DNA of 14,985 nucleotides, taken from GCA-2737125 sp044336815. GTDB lineage: Bacteria > Actinomycetota > Actinomycetes > S36-B12. The DNA lies in NCBI GenBank assembly GCA_044336815.1, contig JBIIOU010000036.1:1-14985 (forward strand), written 5' to 3'. Shown here piece after piece: positions 1 through 7,923 of this stretch (the first letter of the stretch is position 1; each line of letters begins with the position of its first letter). The translations under genes were made by a program, and so were the position numbers. The notes under the pieces are model-generated. The model saw only the letters and a program-made list of their open reading frames with translations. It had not been told where the DNA came from and did no database searches.

Positions 1-48
1 ACCGGCAGGTTTAAGGCCCCGGTGCGTAACGTGGACAGCACCGCGTAA
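1..48 (+). CDS. possible 3' end of a gene entering from the left edge
   Basis: Frame 1 from the first base is open for 15 codons (TGRFKAPVRNVDSTA) and ends with TAA at 46–48. Thirteen of the 15 third positions are G or C, which fits coding sequence in this genome. It would converge on the membrane-protein gene that ends at 71. Fifteen codons are too few to prove a gene or name a family. The stretch also contains a 6-bp dyad (CGGTGC at 20–25, GCACCG at 38–43) that could instead belong to a weak terminator. Confidence 0.3.
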   Translation, partial: TGRFKAPVRNVDSTA

Positions 49-70
49 CTGCGCCGGAGTTAATTGCCTG

Positions 71-421
71 TCACCAGAAGACCGCAATAATTACGTTTAA
101 CAACGTAAGAGCACCGATGATCGCCCAAAGCCCCACCTGAGGCGGCTTCTTCTTGCGGCCAATGAATGCTAATACCGCTATTACAACAACGACCGCTAAC
201 TTGACACTGATCTTGGTCATGTTCAACTGCTCATCTTCGAGGCTGCCCGATTCAGCTAAGCCCACCATGATCACACCTGTCAAAATCTGAAGCAGCGCGC
301 CATCAAACATCGCTCGGTTCACGCCCTTGTCCGGCGCTTTGATCTGAACGATCACACCACCCAATAGGCTCGCTAAACCGACAAAGTGCAAGACCAGCAT
401 CACGTTGTAAAGGAACATCAT
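71..421 (-). CDS. small four-helix integral membrane protein, function unknown
   Basis: The product is 116 residues and very hydrophobic, with four probable membrane segments at about residues 3–25, 38–56, 72–88 and 96–114. A short acidic loop (SLEDEQ, about 60–65) and a basic loop (RKKKPP, about 89–94) lie between them. I do not recognise a named family. The N-terminal LHFVGLASLLGG pattern resembles small actinobacterial membrane proteins of unknown function. A GTG at 436 would overlap guaA. I prefer the ATG at 421 because a GGGAG Shine-Dalgarno (430–434) lies 8 bases upstream of it. That ribosome site is made from the last codons of guaA, so the two genes are very likely co-transcribed and translationally coupled. 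There is no catalytic motif and no basis for a specific function. Confidence 0.8.
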   Translation of the reverse strand: MMFLYNVMLVLHFVGLASLLGGVIVQIKAPDKGVNRAMFDGALLQILTGVIMVGLAESGSLEDEQLNMTKISVKLAVVVVIAVLAFIGRKKKPPQVGLWAIIGALTLLNVIIAVFW

Positions 422-426
422 CAGAT

Positions 427-1989
427 TTACTCCCACTCAATCGTGCCCGGCGGCTTACTGGTGATGTCTAACGTAACCCTATTAATCTCTGGAACCTCGT
501 TGGTGATGCGTGTCGAAATCCGAGCTAGAACTTCATAGGGAAGCCGAGACCAATCCGCGGTCATAGCATCTTCACTAGTCACTGGGCGAAGAACTACCGG
601 ATGGCCGTAAGTACGGCCATCGCCTTGAACTCCAACTGAGCGCACCTCTGCAAGCAATACCACCGGGAATTGCCACACGTCACGATCTAGCCCCGCCGCC
701 GTCAACTCCTCGCGGGCAATTGCATCAGCAGCCCGCAAAATTCGTAGGCGGTCAGCATCTACGGCGCCGACTATTCGGATCGCCAAGCCCGGGCCCGGAA
801 AGGGATGCCGCCAGACAATCGCCGGCGGTAACCCTAGATCGAGTCCGACCTGTCGTACCTCATCTTTAAACAGGGCGCGCAAAGGTTCGACTAGGCGAAA
901 TTTCAGATCATCGGGCAGCCCGCCCACATTGTGATGGCTTTTGATATTTGCGGTACCACTCCCGCCACCCGACTCGACGACATCTGGATAGAGCGTGCCC
1001 TGCACCAAAAAATCAACCGGCTGGCCGTCGGAGGACTCAACAATTCCTCGCGCGGCTTCCTCGAAAACTCTAATGAATTCACGGCCTATGATCTTGCGTT
1101 TCGTCTCGGGGTCGGTGACGCCAGCAAGCGCATTTAGGAAACGCTCAGCGGCGTCTGCGACCACAAGTTTGACCCCGGTAGCAGCCACGAAATCACGCTC
1201 GACTTGCTCAGCCTCACCCTTGCGTAGCAGCCCATGATCTACAAAAACGCAGGTAAGTTGATCACCGACCGCGCGCTGCACCAATGCTGCAGCAACAGCG
1301 GAATCGACTCCACCCGATAGGCCACAAACAACTCGAGCGCTACCAACCTGCTCGCGGATCGCCGCCACCTGCACATCGATGACATTAAGCATTGTCCAAG
1401 TTGGTTCAATGCCGGCTATGTCATAAAGGAAGCGCGTTAAAACAGCCTGACCATGCTCACTATGGAGCACCTCCGGATGAAACTGGACTCCAGCCATCCG
1501 CCGTTCAAGGTTTTCAAATGCCGCGACCGGAGCACCGGCCGAAACCGCACTTACCGTGAACCCGCCTGGAGCTTCAGCTACGCAGTCACCATGTGACATC
1601 CATACACTTTGCTCACTTGGCAGCCCGGCAAAAAGCGAACCGGGCGCCAAGACTTTCATTCCGGTGCCACCGAATTCGCGGAGCCCTGTCTCTTCGACTT
1701 TGCCGCCCAGTGACTGAGCCATAACTTGGAAGCCGTAGCAGATACCGAATACCGGAATCCCTAGGTCCAAGATTGCTTCATCAAAGCGGGGTGCACCGGC
1801 TTCGTAAACACTCGACGGGCCACCGCTGAGCACAATCGCGACGGGATTTCTCGCTGCTAAATCTGCCGCCTTTATGTTGTGCGGTACGACTTCAGAGTAA
1901 ATATTTGCCTCGCGCACCCGCCGGGCAATCAGCTGGGCATACTGCGCACCAAAGTCGACTACTAAGACTGTTGGTTGCGCATCGGTCAC
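427..1989 (-). CDS. guaA: GMP synthase (glutamine-hydrolysing)
   Basis: GuaA converts XMP to GMP using ATP and glutamine, the last step of de novo guanine nucleotide synthesis in the cytoplasm. At 520 residues it has normal full length. The N-terminal class I glutamine amidotransferase domain carries the nucleophile Cys84 in GICYGFQ and the His171/Glu173 pair in QFHPEV. The ATP-pyrophosphatase domain begins near residue 205 with the PP-loop SGGVDS at 225–230. The C-terminus ends in the family's typical KPPGTIEWE. The start is a GTG at 1989 giving MTDAQP; the ribosome site is weak (AGG 8 bases upstream). The small membrane-protein gene follows with its ribosome site inside the guaA end, and the CD225-type gene lies 72 bases upstream on the same strand. 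The guaB genes of the same pathway lie about 8 kb away on the same strand. Identification is secure. Confidence 0.98.
   Translation of the reverse strand: MTDAQPTVLVVDFGAQYAQLIARRVREANIYSEVVPHNIKAADLAARNPVAIVLSGGPSSVYEAGAPRFDEAILDLGIPVFGICYGFQVMAQSLGGKVEETGLREFGGTGMKVLAPGSLFAGLPSEQSVWMSHGDCVAEAPGGFTVSAVSAGAPVAAFENLERRMAGVQFHPEVLHSEHGQAVLTRFLYDIAGIEPTWTMLNVIDVQVAAIREQVGSARVVCGLSGGVDSAVAAALVQRAVGDQLTCVFVDHGLLRKGEAEQVERDFVAATGVKLVVADAAERFLNALAGVTDPETKRKIIGREFIRVFEEAARGIVESSDGQPVDFLVQGTLYPDVVESGGGSGTANIKSHHNVGGLPDDLKFRLVEPLRALFKDEVRQVGLDLGLPPAIVWRHPFPGPGLAIRIVGAVDADRLRILRAADAIAREELTAAGLDRDVWQFPVVLLAEVRSVGVQGDGRTYGHPVVLRPVTSEDAMTADWSRLPYEVLARISTRITNEVPEINRVTLDITSKPPGTIEWE
430..434 (-). promoter_or_regulatory. 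ribosome binding site deciding the start of the 116-aa membrane protein
   Basis: On the minus strand GGGAG is followed by 8 bases and then ATG at 421. It falls within the final Trp-Glu codons of guaA. It supports the ATG at 421 over the upstream GTG at 436 and suggests coupling to guaA translation. Confidence 0.65.
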
Positions 1990-2061
1990 CGCCGAAGCCT
2001 ACGACCTCACTAAGGGCTGCAGGTCACTGAGTGTTGTTGCTGCTCAAATTGCGCGCCGCCG

Positions 2062-2364
2062 CTAATTTCCGAAAGCACCCAGGATCATAAAGGCGCCCAC
2101 GATTACCAGATCAACCAACAACCCAACCACGACGGCGCTGATGATCCACCACTTGGCGGAGGTAGCGAGTTTGCGGGCCCTTGGCACCTCATCGGCCCGC
2201 AAGGCAGCGCCCGCCCGAAATGCCTGAATCACGGCAATTATCCCTAACGGCAAAAACCCAAAGGCGGAAACCAGGATCGCCCAACCTAGGTGTGGAGATG
2301 GCAATTTCCCCGAGTCGACTTTCTCGGGGGTATGCGCTGTATCAAAAATTGGGTCGCTGGCCAT
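2062..2364 (-). CDS. CD225/dispanin-family two-helix membrane protein
   Basis: This 100-residue protein has a short polar N-terminus followed by two hydrophobic segments at about residues 27–49 and 72–97. Between them is a basic loop with the family signature: LPLGIIAVIQAFRA, then alternating Arg/Ala with ARKLATSAKWW. That layout matches the CD225/dispanin superfamily (Pfam CD225, related to eukaryotic IFITM proteins). In bacteria these are small inner-membrane proteins of unknown role. An ATG at 2418 would add 18 residues. I prefer the ATG at 2364 because the family begins near its first helix and the extension (MRDFALCPKNFF) is not typical. A TAGGGT hexamer 7 bases before this ATG could make the mRNA leaderless, since no convincing ribosome site is seen. 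The gene is divergent from coxS and lies 72 bases upstream of guaA. Confidence 0.8.
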   Translation of the reverse strand: MASDPIFDTAHTPEKVDSGKLPSPHLGWAILVSAFGFLPLGIIAVIQAFRAGAALRADEVPRARKLATSAKWWIISAVVVGLLVDLVIVGAFMILGAFGN

Positions 2365-2465
2365 CGGGTGAACCCTATCCGGAAAAAAATTTTTGGGACA
2401 AAGAGCGAAATCTCTCATTCTTCTGTACCGTGACCTTCATCACAATCCCCGCGGGAAGGAACATT
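2365..2465. promoter_or_regulatory. divergent intergenic region between the CD225-type gene and coxS
   Basis: These 101 bases must hold the start signals for both the plus-strand cox operon and the minus-strand CD225/guaA group. The centre has an A7T5 tract (2383–2394) that is likely intrinsically bent. For the minus strand, TTGTCC with an 18-base spacer to TAGGGT is a weak promoter candidate ending 7 bases before the ATG at 2364. For the plus strand only a weak TTGGGA / CATTCT pair (2393–2398 / 2416–2421) is visible. No clear operator dyad was found. Confidence 0.4.
2453..2460 (+). promoter_or_regulatory. strong ribosome binding site of coxS
   Basis: GGGAAGGA lies 5 bases upstream of the ATG at 2466. 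This fixes the coxS start and rules out the long open upstream extension of the same frame. Confidence 0.8.
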
Positions 2466-2954
2466 ATGGCCCACATCACGGTGACCGTTGATGGCACTTC
2501 ATACAAAGGCGAGGTTGAGCCACGCAAATTGCTCGTCCATTGGCTTCGAGAAGACATAGGCAGAGTCGGTACCGTCGTCGGCTGCGATACCTCCAACTGC
2601 GGGGCCTGCACGGTCCTATTAAACGGACGCAGCGTCAAATCCTGCAGCGTCCTTGCAGTTCAAGCAGATGGCAGCGAAGTCACAACTATCCAGGGCCTTT
2701 CCGATGGCAACGAGTGGCACCCGGTGCAAACCGCATTCAAGGAGTGTCACGGGTTGCAATGTGGGTACTGCACCCCGGGCATGGTGATGGCCACAGTTGA
2801 TCTGCTCTCCGAAAATCCAACACCTTCAGAGCAGGAAATCCGCGAAGGGCTCGAAGGCAATCTTTGCCGCTGCACCGGATATCACAACATCGTTAAGTCA
2901 GTTTCATATGCCGCTGATCTCATGTCGGCCGGCCCCACGAAAGGTGCGAAATGA
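2466..2954 (+). CDS. coxS: molybdenum hydroxylase (CO dehydrogenase-like) small subunit, 2x[2Fe-2S]
   Basis: This 162-residue protein is the iron-sulfur electron-transfer subunit of an aerobic CO dehydrogenase-like molybdenum hydroxylase. It would pass electrons from the Mo site in CoxL to the FAD in CoxM. The plant-type ferredoxin half has Cys40, Cys45, Cys48 and Cys60. The helical second half carries the other cluster with Cys99, Cys102, Cys134 and Cys136 (CGYCTPGM and CRCTGY). All eight ligands are present. There is no signal peptide, so it is cytoplasmic. The reading frame is open back to 2181, but the ribosome site at 2453–2460 and family length fix the ATG at 2466. Its TGA overlaps the coxL ATG (ATGA), indicating translational coupling. 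Confidence 0.95.
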   Translation: MAHITVTVDGTSYKGEVEPRKLLVHWLREDIGRVGTVVGCDTSNCGACTVLLNGRSVKSCSVLAVQADGSEVTTIQGLSDGNEWHPVQTAFKECHGLQCGYCTPGMVMATVDLLSENPTPSEQEIREGLEGNLCRCTGYHNIVKSVSYAADLMSAGPTKGAK

Positions 2955-5323
2955 CCGCTGCACTAGATACCGATACCGCACTCGGTAAGCCGATCCGGCG
3001 CAAGGAAGATGCGCACCTCCTGCACGGGCAAACAAACTGGACCGACAACATCCAGCTACCCGGCACTGTTCACATGGCAATTTTGCGCAGTCCGATGGCA
3101 CACGCGAAAATTACAAAACTTGACGTATCGGGGGCCCTGAAGCAACCAGGTGTCGTAGCGGCGTACGGCGCCAAAGAACTCGGTGAGCTAAATGGCGGAG
3201 TACCGTGCGTCTGGCCGGTCACCGACGACATAAAGATGCCAGCTTTCCCAGCTCTAGCGATCGATAAAGTCCGCCAAGTTGGTGACTGCGTTGCAGTTGT
3301 ACTTGCAACCAGTGTCGCTGCCGCTGTTGACGCGCTGGATGCCATCGAAGTCTCATATGAGACATTGCCCGCCGTTACTGACATGGAAGCAGCACTCGCA
3401 AGCGGCAGCGCACTTGTCCATGACGAAATCGAGACCAATGCTTGCTATGTCTACAAGATGCCATGCGGTGACTATGAGGCTTCACGGGCGACGGCCGACG
3501 TAGTTGTGGCTCGACGTTTTATAAACCAACGCCTAATTCCAACATTCATGGAGCCCCGCTCGGTGGTTGCCGCGCCAATGGGCATGAGCGACGAGATCAC
3601 CATCTGGTCCTCAACCCAAATTCCGCACATACTTCGCGTACTACTGGCACTCGTTACTGGAATACCTGAAAACAATTTACGCGTTATCGCACCGGATGTG
3701 GGCGGTGGCTTCGGCGGGAAATTGCAGTGCTACCGCGAGGAAATCCTAGTCACGAATCTCGCGAAGAAACTTGGTCGGCCGGTTAAGTGGACCGAGACCC
3801 GAAGTGAAAACATGGTCGCGACCCACCATGGCCGCGACCAAATCCAAGATATTGAAATCGCCGCAACCAAGGACGGAAAGATACTCGGCCTCAAGGTCAC
3901 ACTCTTGGCCAATATGGGTGCCTACCTACAAATAATTACCCCCGGGGTTCCACTTCTTGGCATGTTCATGTACCCGGCGATTTACAAGATGGATTCCTAT
4001 GACTTCACCTGCACGGGCGTGTTTACTAATAAGACTCCGACGGATGCCTATCGTGGTGCCGGCCGGCCTGAAGCCACCTACGCGATAGAAAGAATCATCG
4101 ATGAGCTAGCGGCCGAGATCGGCATGGAGCCCATGGAGTTGCGTAAGAAGAACTGGATTACGCACGATGAATTCCCCTACACCACTATCGCAGGTCTCAC
4201 TTACGACACCGGTAACTATGAGGCGGCGACCGAAAAAGCTCTCGCCATGTTTGATTACGACGGACTACGGGCTGAACAAGCGCAGCGTCGGGCATCTGGT
4301 GATCCTGTGCAGCTCGGCATTGGCATCTCGACGTTCACCGAGATGTGCGGCCTTGCGCCATCACGTACCCTCGGCGCGCTGAAGTACGTCGCTGGCGGCT
4401 GGGAGCACTGCACAGTTCGAGCACTTCCGACCGGCAAGATCGAAGTAGTCACTGGCACTTCGCCACACGGTCAAGGCCATGAGACCGCTTGGAGCCAAAT
4501 AGCCAGCAGCATCCTGAGTGTTCCGGTTGAGGACATTGAGGTAATACACAGCGATACCGGGCGCTCGCCGTACGGCATGGATACCTACGGCTCCAGATCC
4601 CTTGCAGTTGGCGGCCAGGCGATTAAGGCCGCTAGTGAAAGACTCGTCGAAAAAGCCCGGTTGATTGCCGCGCACCAACTTGAGTGCAGTGCAGCAGACC
4701 TAGAATTCGTCAATGGCAGTTTCCATGTCAAGGGCGACCCGAGTAAGTCACAGGCTCTAGGCGCAGTGGCCTTTGAGGCATTCACCGCACACAACCTGCC
4801 ACCGGGCGTGGAACCAACCTTGCAAGCCGAGGCCACCATCGACCCTGAGGATTTCTCATATCCCCACGGCACCCACCTCGCGGCGATGGAGGTAGATACT
4901 GAAACCGGCCAGGTCAAATTGCGCAAGTACGTGTGTGTTGACGATGTTGGCACACAAGTGAACCCAATGATCGTCGAAGGCCAAGTTCATGGAGGCGTTG
5001 CCCAAGGAATTGCCCAAGCATTATTTGAAGGCGCCGAGTACGACGAGGACGGTAACTTGTTGACCGCAAGCCTCGCTGATTATCTGATCCCCAGTGCAGC
5101 TGATTTACCCTCGTTCGATACTGACACCACGGTCACCCCGTCGACTAGTCACCCGCTAGGCACCAAGGGCGTTGGCGAGGCCGGCGCGATCGCCTCAACA
5201 CCGGCAATCATCAACGGCATAGTCGACGCTCTGCGGCACCTCGGAGTTAATGATGTAGCAATGCCCGCGTCGCCACAAACCGTGTGGCGAACAATCCAGG
5301 CGGCTAAGGCAGGAGCGAAATGA
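2951..5323 (+). CDS. coxL: form II CO dehydrogenase-like molybdopterin-binding large subunit
   Basis: The 790-residue catalytic subunit belongs to the xanthine oxidase / aerobic CO dehydrogenase family and would bind a molybdopterin-type cofactor. Key features in order are the N-terminal ald_Xan domain (from about residue 15), GGGFGGK at 251–257, the active-site loop AYRGAGR at 366–372, QGH at 508–510 and the near-invariant catalytic Glu743 in GVGEAG. Form I enzymes that are proven CO oxidisers carry AYRCSFR with a Cys that binds the Cu in the Mo-Cu centre. AYRGAGR is the form II signature, lacks that Cys, and goes with the S-L-M gene order seen here. By established family knowledge form II enzymes are of uncertain substrate and often not true CO oxidisers, so aldehydes, purines or other heterocycles are possible. 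The gene overlaps coxS and coxM by ATGA at both ends. Confidence 0.95.
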   Translation: MTAALDTDTALGKPIRRKEDAHLLHGQTNWTDNIQLPGTVHMAILRSPMAHAKITKLDVSGALKQPGVVAAYGAKELGELNGGVPCVWPVTDDIKMPAFPALAIDKVRQVGDCVAVVLATSVAAAVDALDAIEVSYETLPAVTDMEAALASGSALVHDEIETNACYVYKMPCGDYEASRATADVVVARRFINQRLIPTFMEPRSVVAAPMGMSDEITIWSSTQIPHILRVLLALVTGIPENNLRVIAPDVGGGFGGKLQCYREEILVTNLAKKLGRPVKWTETRSENMVATHHGRDQIQDIEIAATKDGKILGLKVTLLANMGAYLQIITPGVPLLGMFMYPAIYKMDSYDFTCTGVFTNKTPTDAYRGAGRPEATYAIERIIDELAAEIGMEPMELRKKNWITHDEFPYTTIAGLTYDTGNYEAATEKALAMFDYDGLRAEQAQRRASGDPVQLGIGISTFTEMCGLAPSRTLGALKYVAGGWEHCTVRALPTGKIEVVTGTSPHGQGHETAWSQIASSILSVPVEDIEVIHSDTGRSPYGMDTYGSRSLAVGGQAIKAASERLVEKARLIAAHQLECSAADLEFVNGSFHVKGDPSKSQALGAVAFEAFTAHNLPPGVEPTLQAEATIDPEDFSYPHGTHLAAMEVDTETGQVKLRKYVCVDDVGTQVNPMIVEGQVHGGVAQGIAQALFEGAEYDEDGNLLTASLADYLIPSAADLPSFDTDTTVTPSTSHPLGTKGVGEAGAIASTPAIINGIVDALRHLGVNDVAMPASPQTVWRTIQAAKAGAK

Positions 5324-6168
5324 TTCCCGTCGAATTTGATTACGTAAAGGTGACAAGCATCGACCAAGCAATCGCCGCACTGAAGGCTGGCGGTGAAGAT
5401 TCCAAGATCATTTCAGGTGGGCAATCACTAGTACCCGTACTTAGATTGCGAATGGCCGAGCCGTCCGTGCTTGTAGATTGCGGTGCTATCGACGAAATGC
5501 TCGGAGTTCGTGAAGATGGAGGCTCTATCACCATTGGCGCTGCCACCACGCACCACGCAGTAATGAGCAACCCACTGGTGCAAAAACACGCGCTCCTATT
5601 GGCACAAGCAACGGCCACCGTGGCCGATCCGGCAATTCGGCATCGTGGTACTACAGGTGGGGCGCTAGCTCATGCCGACCCAGCGGGGGATGTCCCTGCG
5701 GCGGCACTTGCCCTTGAGGCTTCCTTCGTGATCGCCGGCCCTAGTGGTCGGAGAACGGTCGCGGCCAAAGACTTCTTCCTTGATTACTTCACGACTGCCG
5801 TTGGACCGGATGAAATTCTCGTAAGTTTTAGTATTCCCAAATGCGACTGGGGCAGCCATTACGAAAAATTCAACCGTACCGCGCAAGCTTGGGCAATTGT
5901 CGGAGTGGCAGCGGTTGTCAATGTAGAAGGTGGAGTCATCAAGGAGGCCCGCATCGGCCTAACGAACATGGCACCCACCGCCGTTCGAGCAAGCACGGTG
6001 GAGGCTGCACTCGTCGGAGCGTCATCGGCGGCTGAAATCACCGCAGCCGCCATGCACGCGGCCGATGGCACTCGAGCAACAAGTGACCTCCATGCCAAGG
6101 CCGACTACCGGGAGCACCTCGCCCGGGTAATCACCGCAAGGGCAGTTCGGGCCGCTTCAGGTATTTAA
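5320..6168 (+). CDS. coxM: molybdenum hydroxylase (CO dehydrogenase-like) medium subunit, FAD-binding
   Basis: The 282-residue flavoprotein subunit would accept electrons from CoxS and pass them to quinone or another acceptor. The two FAD-binding signatures of the CoxM family are visible: SGGQSLVP near residues 32–39, and TTGGALAHADPAGD near residues 111–124. The C-terminal CO_deh_flav_C domain follows (from about 170). Length is typical for the family (280–300). The start ATG overlaps the coxL stop (ATGA). It ends with TAA at 6168, 31 bases from the convergent choD end. No coxD, coxE, coxF or coxG maturation gene follows, so the operon is a minimal three-subunit cassette. Confidence 0.95.
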   Translation: MIPVEFDYVKVTSIDQAIAALKAGGEDSKIISGGQSLVPVLRLRMAEPSVLVDCGAIDEMLGVREDGGSITIGAATTHHAVMSNPLVQKHALLLAQATATVADPAIRHRGTTGGALAHADPAGDVPAAALALEASFVIAGPSGRRTVAAKDFFLDYFTTAVGPDEILVSFSIPKCDWGSHYEKFNRTAQAWAIVGVAAVVNVEGGVIKEARIGLTNMAPTAVRASTVEAALVGASSAAEITAAAMHAADGTRATSDLHAKADYREHLARVITARAVRAASGI

Positions 6169-6199
6169 ATTCGGTGGCTGCACTTACCGATATTGGCAG

Positions 6200-7900
6200 C
6201 TAGAGGGCCACAATCGGCAAGCGCAGCGCTGCCGGGGCGTGATCGGGCACCACCGGATTCTTGGGGGCGACCGGCTGCACCCGCACATAAGGCAGCCCGA
6301 GTTCCGGCCGAGAGTCGGCCTCCCCCTTATTAGGCCACAGAGCCATCGCCCGCTCGGCTTGCGCGGTGATGGTTAAAGAGGGGTTGACCCCAAGATTTGC
6401 GGTGATGGCAGCGCCATCAACAACATGCAGACCCGGGTGACCAAAGACCCGATGGTAAGCATCGATCACCCCGTGTTCAGCGTCGGCACCGATTACGCAA
6501 CCTCCTACGAAGTGCGCTGTCACCGCAGCGTCAAAGTTCTCGAACACACTGCTACCTGGTACCCCACCGATTTTTTCGGCAACCCGTTTGATTACCTCAT
6601 GCGCCACCGGCAAGTAAGTAGGCGCCGGATTGGACTCATCTTTTTTGGTGGTTAGGTGCCAACGGCCAAAGCGTGATTTTTTACCAACAATGGTTAGTGA
6701 GTTATCGACCGGCTGCATCACCAATGAGATAACCGCTCGTTCACTCCAGTGGCGCACATTAAGCAATGAAGCCACATTGCGCCGTTGCCGAACGAGTTCA
6801 CCGGCCCAAGTCTGCCAGCGGGCTCTACCTAATTGCGGAACGGTGATTACCGACTGCAATAGCCCCATTGAATTCGAGCCCTTGCCGTACCGAACGGGTT
6901 CGACGTGGGTATTTGGGTCCGGATACCAGCTCGAAGTAATGGCGACCCCTTGCGTGTAGTCGGAGTCTGGAGATTTTGCAACGGCACCAAGAATTGATTC
7001 TGAATTAGTCCGCGATAAGCGGCCCAGCCTCTTCGAGAGCCGCGGCAATTTACCCGAATCACTCATTTGGTGCAATAACTTCTGGGTATTAAATGTTCCT
7101 GCCGCCATGATCACATGGGCGGCACTAAATGACCTGGTGCGTTTACCTAAATGGATCCCGGTCCGCACTGTAGTTACTTCATATCCACCACCGGCGCGCT
7201 CAGTAATACCTGTCACGGTTGTTAGCGGGTGCACACGTGCGCCGGCTAATTCTGCAAGCCCTAAGTAGTTTTTAGGCAGCGTATTCTTGGCACCGTGGCG
7301 ACATCCGGTCATGCACTCACCGCATTCAATGCACCCGGTGCGTTCTGGGCCAACACCGCCAAAGAAGGGGTCGGGGCTAGCAACGCCGTGGCCGGAGCCG
7401 AAATAGACACCAACCGGAGTGAGCCGAAAGGTGTGCCCTACTCCCATGTCGTCGGCAACAGCCTTCATGATCACGTCGCTAGGAGTCATTGTCGGGTTCT
7501 CGGTAACCCCAAGCATTCGGGCCGCTTGATCGTAGAAGGGTGTCAACTCATCGGCCCAGTCAGTGATGTCCACCCACTGCGGGTCCGTGAAGTACTGCTT
7601 GCCCGGCACGTACAAGGTATTCGCGTAATTCAGGCTGCCACCACCGACACCGGCCCCTGCTAGTACCACCACATCCTTGAGTACATGTATGCGTTGCAGA
7701 CCCGTCAAGCCCAATTTTGGGGCCCACAGGAACCGCGATAGGTGCCATGAATTCTTCGGGTAGGTAGTTTCATCAAATCTGCGGCCAGCTTCCAAGACAC
7801 CGACCCGGTAGCCCTTTTCAACCAAGCGCAAAGCGGAGACGGATCCACCAAAACCGGAACCGATGATGACTACATCGAAATCCATTTGACTACCAGGCAT
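6200..7900 (-). CDS. choD: GMC-family FAD oxidoreductase, ChoD-type cholesterol-oxidase-like
   Basis: The 566-residue flavoenzyme resembles mycobacterial ChoD along its length (recognised from memory, not aligned). It has an N-terminal FAD-binding Rossmann motif GSGFGG (14–19) with Glu37 at the end of the second strand, AGAGVGGGSLNYAN near 81–94, and a C-terminal GMC block with His463 (TAHFVGG) and Asn506 (GVNPSL). A four-cysteine cluster, Cys190, Cys193, Cys196 and Cys200, has the CxxCxxCxxxC spacing of [4Fe-4S] ferredoxins. The true substrate is unknown: ChoD homologues are annotated as cholesterol oxidase but sterol activity is not assured. No Tat or Sec signal is visible. I chose ATG 7900 because AGGA (7908–7911) lies 7 bases upstream; an alternative ATG at 7885 lacks this. 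It is the last gene of the five-gene operon, 23 bases after gabD2. Confidence 0.9.
   Translation of the reverse strand: MPGSQMDFDVVIIGSGFGGSVSALRLVEKGYRVGVLEAGRRFDETTYPKNSWHLSRFLWAPKLGLTGLQRIHVLKDVVVLAGAGVGGGSLNYANTLYVPGKQYFTDPQWVDITDWADELTPFYDQAARMLGVTENPTMTPSDVIMKAVADDMGVGHTFRLTPVGVYFGSGHGVASPDPFFGGVGPERTGCIECGECMTGCRHGAKNTLPKNYLGLAELAGARVHPLTTVTGITERAGGGYEVTTVRTGIHLGKRTRSFSAAHVIMAAGTFNTQKLLHQMSDSGKLPRLSKRLGRLSRTNSESILGAVAKSPDSDYTQGVAITSSWYPDPNTHVEPVRYGKGSNSMGLLQSVITVPQLGRARWQTWAGELVRQRRNVASLLNVRHWSERAVISLVMQPVDNSLTIVGKKSRFGRWHLTTKKDESNPAPTYLPVAHEVIKRVAEKIGGVPGSSVFENFDAAVTAHFVGGCVIGADAEHGVIDAYHRVFGHPGLHVVDGAAITANLGVNPSLTITAQAERAMALWPNKGEADSRPELGLPYVRVQPVAPKNPVVPDHAPAALRLPIVAL
6215..6234. 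terminator. candidate GC-rich hairpin at the coxM/choD convergence
   Basis: CGGCA, a bulged A, GCG, loop CAG, then CGC-TGCCG forms an 8-bp hairpin with one bulge, 47 bases past the coxM stop. It lies inside the choD 3' coding end and has no U-tract, so termination of cox transcripts here is only a guess. The 31-base gap at 6169–6199 holds no better terminator. Confidence 0.25.
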
Positions 7901-7923
7901 GACAATTTCCTAATCTGTGGGTG

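Noticed and set aside
20..62. Dyads CGGTGC/GCACCG and TAACT/AGTTA as a terminator for the guaA unit
   Set aside because: Stems of 6 and 5 bp with loops of 12 and 7 and no U-tract are within chance expectation; kept only as a note.
2181..2465. In-frame upstream extension of coxS adding 95 residues
   Set aside because: It overlaps the CD225-type gene on the other strand, has no family homology, and the strong ribosome site at 2453–2460 points to the ATG at 2466.
4046..4070. Calling the cox genes a true (form I) CO dehydrogenase
   Set aside because: The active-site loop is AYRGAGR and not AYRCSFR, and the order is S-L-M; the Cu-ligating Cys is absent.
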